The translations under genes and the position numbers were made by a program. A DNA stretch of 64,000 nt from Salinimicrobium xinjiangense DSM 19287 (GTDB lineage Bacteria; Bacteroidota; Bacteroidia; Flavobacteriales; Flavobacteriaceae): NCBI RefSeq assembly GCF_000423585.1, contig NZ_AUIG01000002.1, positions 124,001 through 188,000 on the forward strand, given 5' to 3'. How positions within the stretch are numbered: position 1 is the stretch's first letter; the number at the start of each line of letters is the position of its first letter. Below the pieces are notes generated by a model. It was not told where the DNA came from and ran no database searches. It was given only the letters and a program-made list of their open reading frames with translations. Shown here one piece after another: positions 50,813-59,374 of this stretch.

Positions 50813-52080
50813 AGGTCAAAGCCGATATCTCTTCTATAATACATCTTATCAAAGTGAAGTTTTTCTGCATTTTGGTAAGATTTTTTTATGGCCTCTCTGA
50901 AATCCTTTCCGAAAGAGGTAATAGCCAATACTCTTCCGCCATTTGTGACAACAGTACCATTTTCTTCGGAAGTTCCCGCATGAAAAACGATAGAATCCTG
51001 CACCTCTTCCAAACCTGAAATTTCTTTGCCTTTTTCATAAGCTTCGGGATATCCGCCTGAAACCAGCATTAAAGTTGCAGCAGCCTCTGCAGTTACCTCC
51101 AGATTCACCTCATCGAGGTTTCCGTCAGAAACTTTCTGAAATACCTCAACCAGATCTGATTTAATTCTTGGCAGCACCACCTCTGTCTCGGGATCACCCA
51201 TTCTTACATTGTATTCTATGACATAAGGCTCCTCTCCTACTTTGATAAGACCTATAAAAACAAAACCTTTATAATCTATCTCTTCGGCTTCAAGTCCCTG
51301 GATGGTAGGCTTTACAATTCTCTCCTCCACTTTTTTCATGAATGCCTCATCTGCAAAAGGAACCGGGGAAATTGCTCCCATTCCGCCGGTATTCAGCCCT
51401 GTGTCTCCCTCACCAATACGCTTGTAATCTTTGGCTGTAGGCAGGATCTTATAATTTTTTCCGTCGGTAAGCACAAAAACACTTAGTTCAATGCCGTCAA
51501 GAAATTCTTCAATTACTACAGTATTCCCGGCTTCCCCAAATTTATTCTGGGTGAGCATATTCTCCAGCTCTGCCTGCGCTTCTTCCAGGGAGTGGATGAT
51601 AAGAACTCCTTTGCCGGCAGCCAGCCCGTCAGCTTTAAGCACATAAGGAGGTTGGAGAGTGGTAAGAAATTCTTTTCCGGCTTCCAGGCTTTCGGCTTTA
51701 AAGCTTTCATAAGCAGCTGTAGGAATCTTGTATAGCGCCATAAATTCCTTGGCTCTTTCCTTACTCCCTTCCAGCAATGCACCACGTCTTGAAGGTCCTA
51801 TAATTGCCAGCTTCTTTAACTCCTCATCCTGCCGGAAGAAATCCACTATTCCCTGCACCAGTGGATCTTCAGGTCCCACAACTACCATTTCAATTCTCTC
51901 TCTGAGCACAAGCTCCTTAACTGCGTCGAAATTGGTGACACTAAGTGCAACATTTGTTGCTATTTTTGCTGTACCGGCATTACCCGGAGCAACAAATAAT
52001 TTGTCGCATTGAGCGCTTTGAGAGATCTGATGTGCAAAGGTATGTTCGCGGCCGCCCGCGCCAAGGATAAGAATATTCAT
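50809..52080 (-). CDS. purD: Phosphoribosylamine--glycine ligase
   Basis: ATP-grasp enzyme of step two of purine synthesis, joining glycine to phosphoribosylamine. The N-terminus MNILILGAGGREHTFAHQI, the central VLKADGLAAGKGVLI and GEEPYVIEYNVRMGDPETEVVLPR are diagnostic. ATG 52080 is used; the reading frame continues 48 codons upstream into the promoter region and the divergent gene. At 423 residues it is full length. It is transcribed from the promoter at 52104-52135 and stands alone. Confidence 0.97.
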   Translation of the reverse strand: MNILILGAGGREHTFAHQISQSAQCDKLFVAPGNAGTAKIATNVALSVTNFDAVKELVLRERIEMVVVGPEDPLVQGIVDFFRQDEELKKLAIIGPSRRGALLEGSKERAKEFMALYKIPTAAYESFKAESLEAGKEFLTTLQPPYVLKADGLAAGKGVLIIHSLEEAQAELENMLTQNKFGEAGNTVVIEEFLDGIELSVFVLTDGKNYKILPTAKDYKRIGEGDTGLNTGGMGAISPVPFADEAFMKKVEERIVKPTIQGLEAEEIDYKGFVFIGLIKVGEEPYVIEYNVRMGDPETEVVLPRIKSDLVEVFQKVSDGNLDEVNLEVTAEAAATLMLVSGGYPEAYEKGKEISGLEEVQDSIVFHAGTSEENGTVVTNGGRVLAITSFGKDFREAIKKSYQNAEKLHFDKMYYRRDIGFDL

Positions 52081-52103
52081 AGTTAGTGTTTTCTTTCTTG
52101 CCT

Positions 52104-52135
52104 CAAAAATAATTGTTTGTAAATTGAAGCACCAA
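52104..52135 (-). promoter_or_regulatory. purD: Promoter of purD
   Basis: On the minus strand: TTG (52135-52133), a 21-base spacer and an exact -7 box TATTTTTG (52111-52104), 23 bases before the purD ATG. Confidence 0.72.
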
Positions 52136-52168
52136 CTAATTGACATAAAAAACATATTTATTTGACTC

Positions 52169-53476
52169 TTGAACTGGTTTAGCCTCTCATTACAACTTAA
52201 CCGTTTCCCCATTAAAAAGGCCAAAAATGTCCTGGAGGAGATAAAAGCTATTCCCGAAAAGGAATATGCAGCCTATGTAGAGAAAAAGAAGCAGGAAATA
52301 GTCGAATATCATTTAAAAAACACCCCATTCTACCGCGATTTTTTTGGAAGTGATCAATACACCGGCTGGGACTCGGTACCCGTAATGCAAAAATCTGATC
52401 TGCAAATACCTCTGGAACAGCGTTTCAGCAAAGGATATCACTCCAAGAACAGCTATGTCGGGAAAACTTCGGGGTCTAGCGGACATCCCTTTATTTTTGC
52501 CAAAGACCGTTTTTGTCATGCTCTTTCATGGGCCGAGTTTAATGATCGTTATCGCTGGTATGGTATTGACCTTGATCGTTCTGTGCAGGCAAGGTTTTAC
52601 GGAATCCCTCTCGATCGCTTTGGGTATTTTAAGGAACGAATCAAAGACAGGTTTGGCTTTAGGTACAGATTTCCCATTTTTGACCTCAGCGAAAGCAAAA
52701 TGGAAGAATTTCTTGAGGATTTTGAGAAGAAAGATTTTGATTATATTAATGGATATACGAGCTCTATCGTCCTCTTTGCAAAATTTCTGAAAAAGAAAGG
52801 GATAGTTCTTAAGGAAATTTGTCCTCACCTACGCCTTTGTATAGTGACCAGCGAAATGTTCTTTGAAGAAGATAAGTTGTTGCTGGAAGAAACCTTTGGG
52901 GTGCCGGTAGTCAATGAATATGGAGCAAGTGAACTGGGGCTTCTGGCTTTTCAAGATCCCAAAGGAGAATGGGTTCTTAACAGTGAGACCATGTTTGTGG
53001 AAGTTCTTGATGAGGCGGGGAAGACAGTATCCCCGGGACAGGAAGGAAGAATTGTAGTCACCTCGCTTTACAACCGCGCAAATCCATTCATAAGATATGA
53101 CATAGGCGATACGGGTTCACTTACAGAAAACTGCAGTCCCAAAAAACCGGTTTTAAAGCGCCTTCTAGGAAGAACTAATGATGTCGCTGTGTTACCCAGT
53201 GGAAAAGTGGTGCCAGGACTTACCTTTTATTATGTAACGAAAAGCATAATTGAAAACGACGGACTAATTAAAGAATTCATTGTTCAGCAAACAGAACCCG
53301 GAGCTTTCAGGATAGTTTATGTTTCTGAAACAGAACTTAATCCTGACAAAAAACAGAAAATAAAAGATGCTATGGCTGTCTACCTGGAAAAGGGGTTGAA
53401 AGTAAAATTTGAGCACAAGAAATTCCTTAACCGAAGCAAACGAGGCAAACTGAAGCAATTCGAATCACTTATTTAA
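52169..53476 (+). CDS. CapK/phenylacetate-CoA ligase-like adenylate-forming enzyme
   Basis: A 435-residue member of the CapK/PaaK superfamily, which activates a carboxylate as an adenylate. The P-loop-like motif is GKTSGSSGHPFIF (near residue 97), the Y-G-A-S-E motif is VVNEYGASELGLLAF, and NPFIRYDIGDTGSL follows. A TGA six bases upstream and the absence of an in-frame ATG before residue 73 force the TTG start at 52169 (M-N-W-F-S-L). CapK-type proteins occur in capsule and polysaccharide clusters; here a GT2 enzyme and a sugar-nucleotide decarboxylase follow. The last 12 bases overlap the convergent GT2 gene. Confidence 0.82.
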   Translation: MNWFSLSLQLNRFPIKKAKNVLEEIKAIPEKEYAAYVEKKKQEIVEYHLKNTPFYRDFFGSDQYTGWDSVPVMQKSDLQIPLEQRFSKGYHSKNSYVGKTSGSSGHPFIFAKDRFCHALSWAEFNDRYRWYGIDLDRSVQARFYGIPLDRFGYFKERIKDRFGFRYRFPIFDLSESKMEEFLEDFEKKDFDYINGYTSSIVLFAKFLKKKGIVLKEICPHLRLCIVTSEMFFEEDKLLLEETFGVPVVNEYGASELGLLAFQDPKGEWVLNSETMFVEVLDEAGKTVSPGQEGRIVVTSLYNRANPFIRYDIGDTGSLTENCSPKKPVLKRLLGRTNDVAVLPSGKVVPGLTFYYVTKSIIENDGLIKEFIVQQTEPGAFRIVYVSETELNPDKKQKIKDAMAVYLEKGLKVKFEHKKFLNRSKRGKLKQFESLI

Positions 53477-54244
53477 GCTAAGCTTCTGTCGTCGTTTCAC
53501 TCCAAGTTGCTCCCATAAAAATAAGAGCATCCAAAAAAGGCTTTTTAGAGAGTTATAACCCAACACTTTTCTGTAGACCTGGTAATTATATTTAAGCATT
53601 TCCACTTTATTCCCCGAGATGGAATTCCGTCGCTCCCGGTAAATGGCCAGTGGCTCCTGAATCGCCCTTGCACCACCTGCTTTTTCAACTGCCAGCAACC
53701 ATAAACCCCAGTCCTGTCTTTTTCTTATTAATGGACAATAGATCTTTCCAAGTTTGGAAGCATTATAAATTCCGGTGAGATTCCCTATATAATTCGCTTT
53801 TCTCAGCTTAGTAAAAGAAAGTGTTTCAAGAGCCCTTATCTGCTTATTCAAGCTCTTTCCCTCTTCATTCATTAGCTCATAACTACTGTAGCAAACATCC
53901 ACCTGTTCCCCTTGCATCAATTGGAGCTGTTCCTCAAGCTTATTAGGCTTCCACAAGTCATCTGCATCCAGGAAACTGATGAACTCTCCTGTAGCGGCTT
54001 TGATCCCGATGTTTCTCGCGAAACCTGCTCCCTGATTAGCCGGAAGTCCGTGTAGCCTTATCCGTTTATCCTCTGCCATTATCGCCTCTACCACTTTCGA
54101 AGTACCATCAATTGAAGCATCATCAATTACCAGCAATTCCCAATGAGGATAGGTTTGCTGCTGTACAGAACTAATGCTTTCAGCAATAAAAGCTGCCGAA
54201 TTATATGCCGGCATTATTACAGATACCAAAGGTTGTTGCTTCAT
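53465..54244 (-). CDS. GT2-family glycosyltransferase
   Basis: A 259-residue GT-A inverting glycosyltransferase. MKQQPLVSVIMPAYNSAAFIAESI starts the nucleotide-binding fold; the metal-binding DxD is in EFISFLDADDLWKPNKLE (near residue 95), and the acceptor side has RKRQDWGLWLLAVEKAGGA. No membrane helix is present apart from a hydrophobic C-terminal segment (SLFWMLLFLWEQ). It should add a sugar to a lipid-linked glycan. It is 44 bases downstream of the UDP-glucuronate decarboxylase on the same strand. Confidence 0.9.
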   Translation of the reverse strand: MKQQPLVSVIMPAYNSAAFIAESISSVQQQTYPHWELLVIDDASIDGTSKVVEAIMAEDKRIRLHGLPANQGAGFARNIGIKAATGEFISFLDADDLWKPNKLEEQLQLMQGEQVDVCYSSYELMNEEGKSLNKQIRALETLSFTKLRKANYIGNLTGIYNASKLGKIYCPLIRKRQDWGLWLLAVEKAGGARAIQEPLAIYRERRNSISGNKVEMLKYNYQVYRKVLGYNSLKSLFWMLLFLWEQLGVKRRQKLSLNK

Positions 54245-54288
54245 AGAGGTATTATAAAAAATCCTTTAGAAGGATCAAAACCTTAAGA

Positions 54289-55287
54289 CTAATAATCTGC
54301 TTTTCTTATATGTTGTGAGAAATCCTTGTGTTCACTTCTGTAAAGCTCTTCTTCACTAAGACTTTTAAAGTAATCATAGGTCTTCTTCATCCCTTCGCTC
54401 CTGGATACGTTTGGTTCCCAGCCTAACAACTCCCTGGCACGGGTAATATCCGGCTGCCGTTGCATGGGGTCATCTGCAGGCAAAGGTTTATAGACGATCT
54501 GTTGATCTGTTCCTGTAAGCTTTATGATCTCTTCTGCGAAATCCTTTATAGTGATCTCATGTGGATTACCAATATTAACAGGATAAGCATAATCACTTAA
54601 TAATAACCTGTATATCCCTTCAACCTGATCATCGACATAACAGAAGGACCTGGTTTGAGATCCGTCTCCAAATACTGTAAGATCCTCACCTCTCAATGCC
54701 TGTCCAATAAAAGCCGGAATAACCCGTCCGTCATTAAGCCGCATCCGTGGTCCATAGGTATTAAAGATCCTTACAATTCGAGTTTCGAGACCATGAAAAC
54801 GATGGTAAGCCATGGTTATGGATTCCTGAAAACGTTTTGCTTCATCATAAACTCCACGGGGGCCAATGGTATTTACGTTGCCGTAATAATCTTCGTTCTG
54901 AGGGTGCACTAAAGGATCTCCATAGACTTCAGAGGTGGAAGCGATAAGTATGCGTGCTTTTTTCACCATGGCAAGTCCCAGTAAATTATGGGTTCCCAAA
55001 GAACCGACTTTTAAAGTCTGAATAGGGATCTTGAGGTAATCGATAGGACTTGCGGGAGAAGCAAAATGCAGGATATAATCAAGATTTCCCGGTACGTGCA
55101 CAAAGGTAGTAACATCATGATGATAGAATTCAAAATTTTCGAGCTTAAACAGATGTTCAATATTGCCTTTATCTCCTGTAATGAGGTTGTCCATTCCAAT
55201 CACGTGATACCCCTCATTAATAAATTTATCGCAGAGATGTGAACCGAGAAAACCGGCAGCTCCTGTAATTAAAATTCTTTTCTTCAT
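54289..55287 (-). CDS. UDP-glucuronate decarboxylase (UDP-xylose synthase type)
   Basis: A short-chain dehydrogenase of 332 residues that converts UDP-glucuronate to UDP-xylose or a 4-keto pentose. It has the NAD-binding [14 protein letters not shown], the catalytic Y-x-x-x-K in [12 protein letters not shown], and the UXS-type segments [34 protein letters not shown] and [21 protein letters not shown] 55287 ([12 protein letters not shown]) is used; 26 upstream in-frame codons have no family similarity. It is likely to feed pentose to a surface glycan through the adjacent GT2 enzyme. Confidence 0.9.
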   Translation of the reverse strand: MKKRILITGAAGFLGSHLCDKFINEGYHVIGMDNLITGDKGNIEHLFKLENFEFYHHDVTTFVHVPGNLDYILHFASPASPIDYLKIPIQTLKVGSLGTHNLLGLAMVKKARILIASTSEVYGDPLVHPQNEDYYGNVNTIGPRGVYDEAKRFQESITMAYHRFHGLETRIVRIFNTYGPRMRLNDGRVIPAFIGQALRGEDLTVFGDGSQTRSFCYVDDQVEGIYRLLLSDYAYPVNIGNPHEITIKDFAEEIIKLTGTDQQIVYKPLPADDPMQRQPDITRARELLGWEPNVSRSEGMKKTYDYFKSLSEEELYRSEHKDFSQHIRKADY

Positions 55288-55425
55288 TGGTAGGTTTTGT
55301 ACCCGAAAGTAATAAAATAAAGATTGCCAGCCGTTCCTCATGAAACGTGCTGCTGCTGTTTCCACTGCTTTTAAGAATATTTTAACCCAATTTAAGCAAA
55401 ACAGAAACTATGCTTTGACTTCAAT

Positions 55426-56124
55426 ATGACTAAATTGAACTGGAATACAGAAAATCAGAACTCTATGAGAAATTTGTTACGTCACATATATGTCAACGTG
55501 AGTCCTGCAGAAAGAGGAGCATCTTTACTGGCCGGGGCTTATTTTCTTTATGACGCTTTGGCAAAGGAGAAGAAAAGTAGTCTGGAAGCTATACTTGCCG
55601 GTTACCTGCTATACCGGGGAGCATCAGGCAATTGTTTTCTTTACAATGCTATTGGAAAAACAAAACCCGACAACCGCAGCCGCAACGTAAATATTCAACT
55701 TAAGATGTTGGTAAATAAGCCAAGGGAAGAAGTCTATACTTTTTGGCGTAACCTGGAAAACCTGCCGTTGTTCATGGAGCATCTTGAAAGCGTGGAAAGT
55801 CTTAACGACAGCATTTCTGTTTGGGAAGCAAGTCTTCCGGGTCATGTAGGAACGATAAGATGGAAAAGCGAAATAGTAAAAGAGCGGCCCAATGAATTGC
55901 TCGGCTGGCAATCATTACCCGGATCTTCGCTGGAAAACGCAGGAAAGGTCGAATTTAAAGATGTACCAGGAGGAACAGAGCTACATGTGGTCATCTCTTA
56001 TCATGCTCCCGGAGGAATTCCCGGAGAAAGTGCTGCACGGCTCCTCAACCCTATGTTTGAGGATATAGTAGAAGAGGATGTGAGAAATTTTAAATGGTTT
56101 ATTGAAAGGGGATATAACCTCTAA
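55426..56124 (+). CDS. SRPBCC-family protein with hydrophobic N-terminal part
   Basis: A 232-residue protein of two parts. Residues 15-65 include two weakly hydrophobic, glycine-rich helices (GASLLAGAYFLYDALA; AILAGYLLYRGASG), like the DUF2892 type. Residues 80-232 form a START/SRPBCC-like ligand-binding domain of the cyclase/dehydrase subgroup (VNKPREEVYTFWRNLENLPLF; GTIRWKSEIVKERPNELLGW). It probably binds a lipid or hydrophobic ligand at the membrane; the function is unknown. The stop overlaps the convergent rmlD stop by four bases. Confidence 0.82.
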   Translation: MTKLNWNTENQNSMRNLLRHIYVNVSPAERGASLLAGAYFLYDALAKEKKSSLEAILAGYLLYRGASGNCFLYNAIGKTKPDNRSRNVNIQLKMLVNKPREEVYTFWRNLENLPLFMEHLESVESLNDSISVWEASLPGHVGTIRWKSEIVKERPNELLGWQSLPGSSLENAGKVEFKDVPGGTELHVVISYHAPGGIPGESAARLLNPMFEDIVEEDVRNFKWFIERGYNL

Positions 56125-56954
56125 AAAAGCTGCTTAAGGCTTTCCTTCCAGTGAAGGATAGGAATACCAAATGCAGACTCAGCTTTTTCTTGGCTCAGCA
56201 CGCTGTAAGCTGGTCTTGTTGCCAGGGTTTGGAAGTCATTATTGATATTTAATTCAGTTTCTGAATTCATTAACCTGAGGATCTCTTTTGCAAAATCATA
56301 CCAGCTTGCTTCTCCTATGTTGCTGTAGTGGTAAATACCGAATTTAATCTTTTTTGTGCTGATAATCTTCAGGATAAATGCAGCCAGATCATAAGCGTTC
56401 GTCGGGGTACCCGTTTGTGTGGTAGTAATGTTAAGAGGTTCTCCCGCTTCAGCTTTTGATTTAATGGTGTTGAAAAAGTTCTTTCCGATATCTGAATACA
56501 ACCAGGAAGTCCTGAAGATGAGATAGCGTTCTGTAGCCTGCTGTATATATTCCTCTCCCAATAACTTTGAAGCCCCATAAACATTTATTGGGTCTGTAGT
56601 ATCTTCCTCGGTGTAAGGTGTAATCTTTTCTCCGTTAAACACATAATCTGTTGAGATGTGGACCAGGACACAACCGGTATCTTCACAGTCTTTTGCCAGA
56701 TTCCTAACGCTTTCGGCATTGGTAAGATAAGCCATTTCCTGCTCCTTCTCTGCCTGTTCCACGTTGGTATAGGCAGCACAATTGATACAGAAATCAAATT
56801 TTTCCCGCCGTAGATAGGCTCCTACTACTGCAAATTGTGACAGGTCCAGGTCTTCTGAAGTTGTGAATGTAATATCAAGATCAGGATAATTCCGGGCAAC
56901 TTTTTTAAAGCATTTACCCAACTGTCCTCCGGCTCCTGTAATTAAGATCTTCAT
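56121..56954 (-). CDS. rmlD: dTDP-4-dehydrorhamnose reductase
   Basis: The last step of dTDP-L-rhamnose synthesis: NADPH-dependent reduction of the 4-keto sugar. It has GAGGQLGKCF at the N-terminus, STDYVFNGE, and the catalytic Y-x-x-x-K in NVYGASKLLGEE. Its 277 residues are typical. It is the last gene of the operon and overlaps rmlC by four bases. Confidence 0.96.
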   Translation of the reverse strand: MKILITGAGGQLGKCFKKVARNYPDLDITFTTSEDLDLSQFAVVGAYLRREKFDFCINCAAYTNVEQAEKEQEMAYLTNAESVRNLAKDCEDTGCVLVHISTDYVFNGEKITPYTEEDTTDPINVYGASKLLGEEYIQQATERYLIFRTSWLYSDIGKNFFNTIKSKAEAGEPLNITTTQTGTPTNAYDLAAFILKIISTKKIKFGIYHYSNIGEASWYDFAKEILRLMNSETELNINNDFQTLATRPAYSVLSQEKAESAFGIPILHWKESLKQLF

Positions 56955-57499
56955 AGATTCAGTGCTTCAAAAGTGGGAAGATTGGCATCTTTTTCTGAAA
57001 GAATGAGTTCCTCTTCAGGAAACTCCCAATCTATATTCAGAACCGGATCTTTATAGTAAACTCCGGCATCAGATTCCTTGTGGAAATACTGATCACATTT
57101 ATATGCAAAAACCGATCTTTCTGAAAGCGTGAGAAAGCCGTGAGCAAATCCCGCGGGCACAAAGAGCTGATGGTGATTTTCATCGCTTAGAACAGCTTTA
57201 AATGACTTTTTAAAGGTGGGGGAATCAGGTCTTAAGTCTACCACTACGTCCAGAACCTTTCCCATTACTGTTCTTACCAGCTTTGCCTGGGCAAATTTTC
57301 CCTTCTGAAAATGCAGTCCTCTTAGAACTCCTTTGGTTGAAGTTGATTGATTATCCTGAACAAAACTGATTTTAAGCCCCGTCACTTCTTCAAATCTCCG
57401 CTGACTGAAACTTTCAATAAAAGTACCACGGTGATCTTTGAAGACCGAAGGCTTTAGTAAAAAACAATCTTTTAAAGGAGTTGATTCTAGTTCCAGCAT
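56951..57499 (-). CDS. rmlC: dTDP-4-dehydrorhamnose 3,5-epimerase
   Basis: A cupin epimerase, third enzyme of the dTDP-rhamnose pathway. FKDHRGTFIESFSQRRF, KGVLRGLHFQ (catalytic His) and LFVPAGFAHGFLTLSE are all present. ATG 57499 (MLELESTPLKDCFLLKP) gives 182 residues, and it lies one base past the rmlA stop; the open frame runs 21 codons upstream inside rmlA. The start overlaps rmlD at the other end by four bases. Confidence 0.96.
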   Translation of the reverse strand: MLELESTPLKDCFLLKPSVFKDHRGTFIESFSQRRFEEVTGLKISFVQDNQSTSTKGVLRGLHFQKGKFAQAKLVRTVMGKVLDVVVDLRPDSPTFKKSFKAVLSDENHHQLFVPAGFAHGFLTLSERSVFAYKCDQYFHKESDAGVYYKDPVLNIDWEFPEEELILSEKDANLPTFEALNL

Positions 57500-57500
57500 T

Positions 57501-58358
57501 TTATTTGAGTTGTAAAAGATATTCCCCATAACCGCTTTTAAGCAGGGGTTGAGCCAGCTCATGCAGCTCCTCTTTTGTTATATAGCCCATGTTAAAGGCA
57601 GTTTCTTCTATAGCACCTATTTTAAGTCCCTGACGCTCTTCGATCACCTGCACAAATTGTGAGGCTTTCATAAGGGAATCAAAGGTCCCTGTGTCCAGCC
57701 AGGCAGTCCCTTTGTCCAGGATACTAACCTGCAGTTTCCTTTTTTCGAGGTAAACATTATTCACATCGGTGATCTCCAGTTCCTGTCGTGCTGATGGTTT
57801 TACATGCTTCGCAATGTGGACCACCTCATTGTCGTAAAAATAAATTCCGGGAACAGCAAAATTTGATTTTGGTGCCATTGGCTTCTCCTCGATGGAAATT
57901 ACTTTTCCAGAGTTGTCAAAATCAACAACTCCATATCTTTGAGGGTCATGTACGTGATAGGCGAAGATCATTCCCCCGTCGGGGTTATTATTCTTTTGGA
58001 GCAAAAGATCTAATCCGGAACCGTAAAAAATATTATCTCCAAGTATAAGTGCTACATTATCCTCACCTATAAAATCGGCTCCAATGATAAAAGCCTCGGC
58101 CAGTCCTCTTGGTTCAGCCTGTACTGCAAATTCGAAACGACAACCATAGCGGCTTCCATCACCCAGCAATTCCTTAAACAAAGGCAGGTCTTTAGGTGTG
58201 GAAATAATAAGGATCTCTCTTATCCCGGCCATCATAAGAGTGGAGAGGGGATAATAGATCATGGGTTTGTCATACACCGGCATCAACTGCTTGCTCACCG
58301 CCAGCGTTAATGGGTGCAGCCTGGTACCCGATCCTCCTGCCAGGATTATTCCTTTCAT
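57501..58358 (-). CDS. rmlA: Glucose-1-phosphate thymidylyltransferase
   Basis: First step of the pathway: dTTP plus glucose-1-phosphate to dTDP-glucose. [42 protein letters not shown] is the complete signature in sequence (read as consecutive motifs [22 protein letters not shown] and IYYPLSTLM), and the feedback-site region [18 protein letters not shown] follows. Its 285 residues are normal. It overlaps rmlB by four bases (ATGA). Confidence 0.97.
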   Translation of the reverse strand: MKGIILAGGSGTRLHPLTLAVSKQLMPVYDKPMIYYPLSTLMMAGIREILIISTPKDLPLFKELLGDGSRYGCRFEFAVQAEPRGLAEAFIIGADFIGEDNVALILGDNIFYGSGLDLLLQKNNNPDGGMIFAYHVHDPQRYGVVDFDNSGKVISIEEKPMAPKSNFAVPGIYFYDNEVVHIAKHVKPSARQELEITDVNNVYLEKRKLQVSILDKGTAWLDTGTFDSLMKASQFVQVIEERQGLKIGAIEETAFNMGYITKEELHELAQPLLKSGYGEYLLQLK

Positions 58359-59374
58359 GCTTTATACTTTTTCAGGTACCATTGTACCGTCTTCTCTATA
58401 CCCGATTCAAAATTCTCGTCGGCTTTCCAGCCCAGCTCATTTTCCAGCTTGGTAGCGTCAATAGCGTATCTCTGGTCATGCCCCGGACGGTCTTTCACAA
58501 AAGTGATAAGCTCGGTATAGCTCTTTCCATCTTTGCGAGGTTCTAATCTATCTAAAATTTGAGAAATTTTTTGAGCAATGTAAATGTTTTCCCGCTCATT
58601 GCGTCCGCCAATATTGTAAGTTTCTCCAAATCTTCCATTATTAAGCACCAACTTTATTCCTTTACAATGATCTGAAACAAATAGCCAATCCCGCACGTTT
58701 TTGCCATCCCCGTAAATAGGAATGGGTTGTTTTTTCAAGGCAGTGCGGATTATTGTAGGAATAAGCTTTTCGTCGTGCTGATTAGGACCATAGTTGTTAG
58801 AGCAGTTAGTGGTTAAGACAGGTAATCCATACGTATGAAAATAGCTTCGCACAAGGAAATCTGAAGCCGCTTTTGATGCAGAATAAGGACTGTTTGGCGC
58901 GTATGGAGTTTCTTCGGTGAATAAACCTTCAGCCCCCAAAGTACCATAGACCTCATCTGTGGAAACATGAAGGAATTTTGCATTACTGAATTCATCTTTC
59001 AGCTCAAAGGGCCCGTTCATCCACAGCGAGTAAGCATTCTGCAGTAAATTGAAGGTGCCGTTGACATTTGTTTCTACAAAAGCCTCAGGATTTTTAATGG
59101 AATTATCTACGTGAGATTCGGCTGCAAAGTTGATGACCTCTGTAAATTGATATTTTTCAAATAGCTCTCTTACCAAACCTTTATCTCTAATATCCCCCTT
59201 AACAAAAGTATAATTATCAAGGCCGTTCACATGTAGGTTCTCAAGATTTCCTGCATATGTTAGCAGGTCGAGATTAACAATGTGAGTATTTTGTTCCTCT
59301 ATGTACAGGTTGATATAGTTTGACCCGATAAAACCCGCACCTCCTGTCACGAGTATAAACTTCTTATCCTTCAT
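58355..59374 (-). CDS. rmlB: dTDP-glucose 4,6-dehydratase
   Basis: Second step of dTDP-rhamnose synthesis. It has [15 protein letters not shown], the D-E-V motif in [12 protein letters not shown], the catalytic Y-x-x-x-K in [12 protein letters not shown] and [17 protein letters not shown]. At 339 residues it is full length. Its start lies 11 bases inside the preceding DUF6909 gene, so all genes from DUF6909 to rmlD overlap or nearly touch and must form one transcript. Confidence 0.97.
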   Translation of the reverse strand: MKDKKFILVTGGAGFIGSNYINLYIEEQNTHIVNLDLLTYAGNLENLHVNGLDNYTFVKGDIRDKGLVRELFEKYQFTEVINFAAESHVDNSIKNPEAFVETNVNGTFNLLQNAYSLWMNGPFELKDEFSNAKFLHVSTDEVYGTLGAEGLFTEETPYAPNSPYSASKAASDFLVRSYFHTYGLPVLTTNCSNNYGPNQHDEKLIPTIIRTALKKQPIPIYGDGKNVRDWLFVSDHCKGIKLVLNNGRFGETYNIGGRNERENIYIAQKISQILDRLEPRKDGKSYTELITFVKDRPGHDQRYAIDATKLENELGWKADENFESGIEKTVQWYLKKYKA

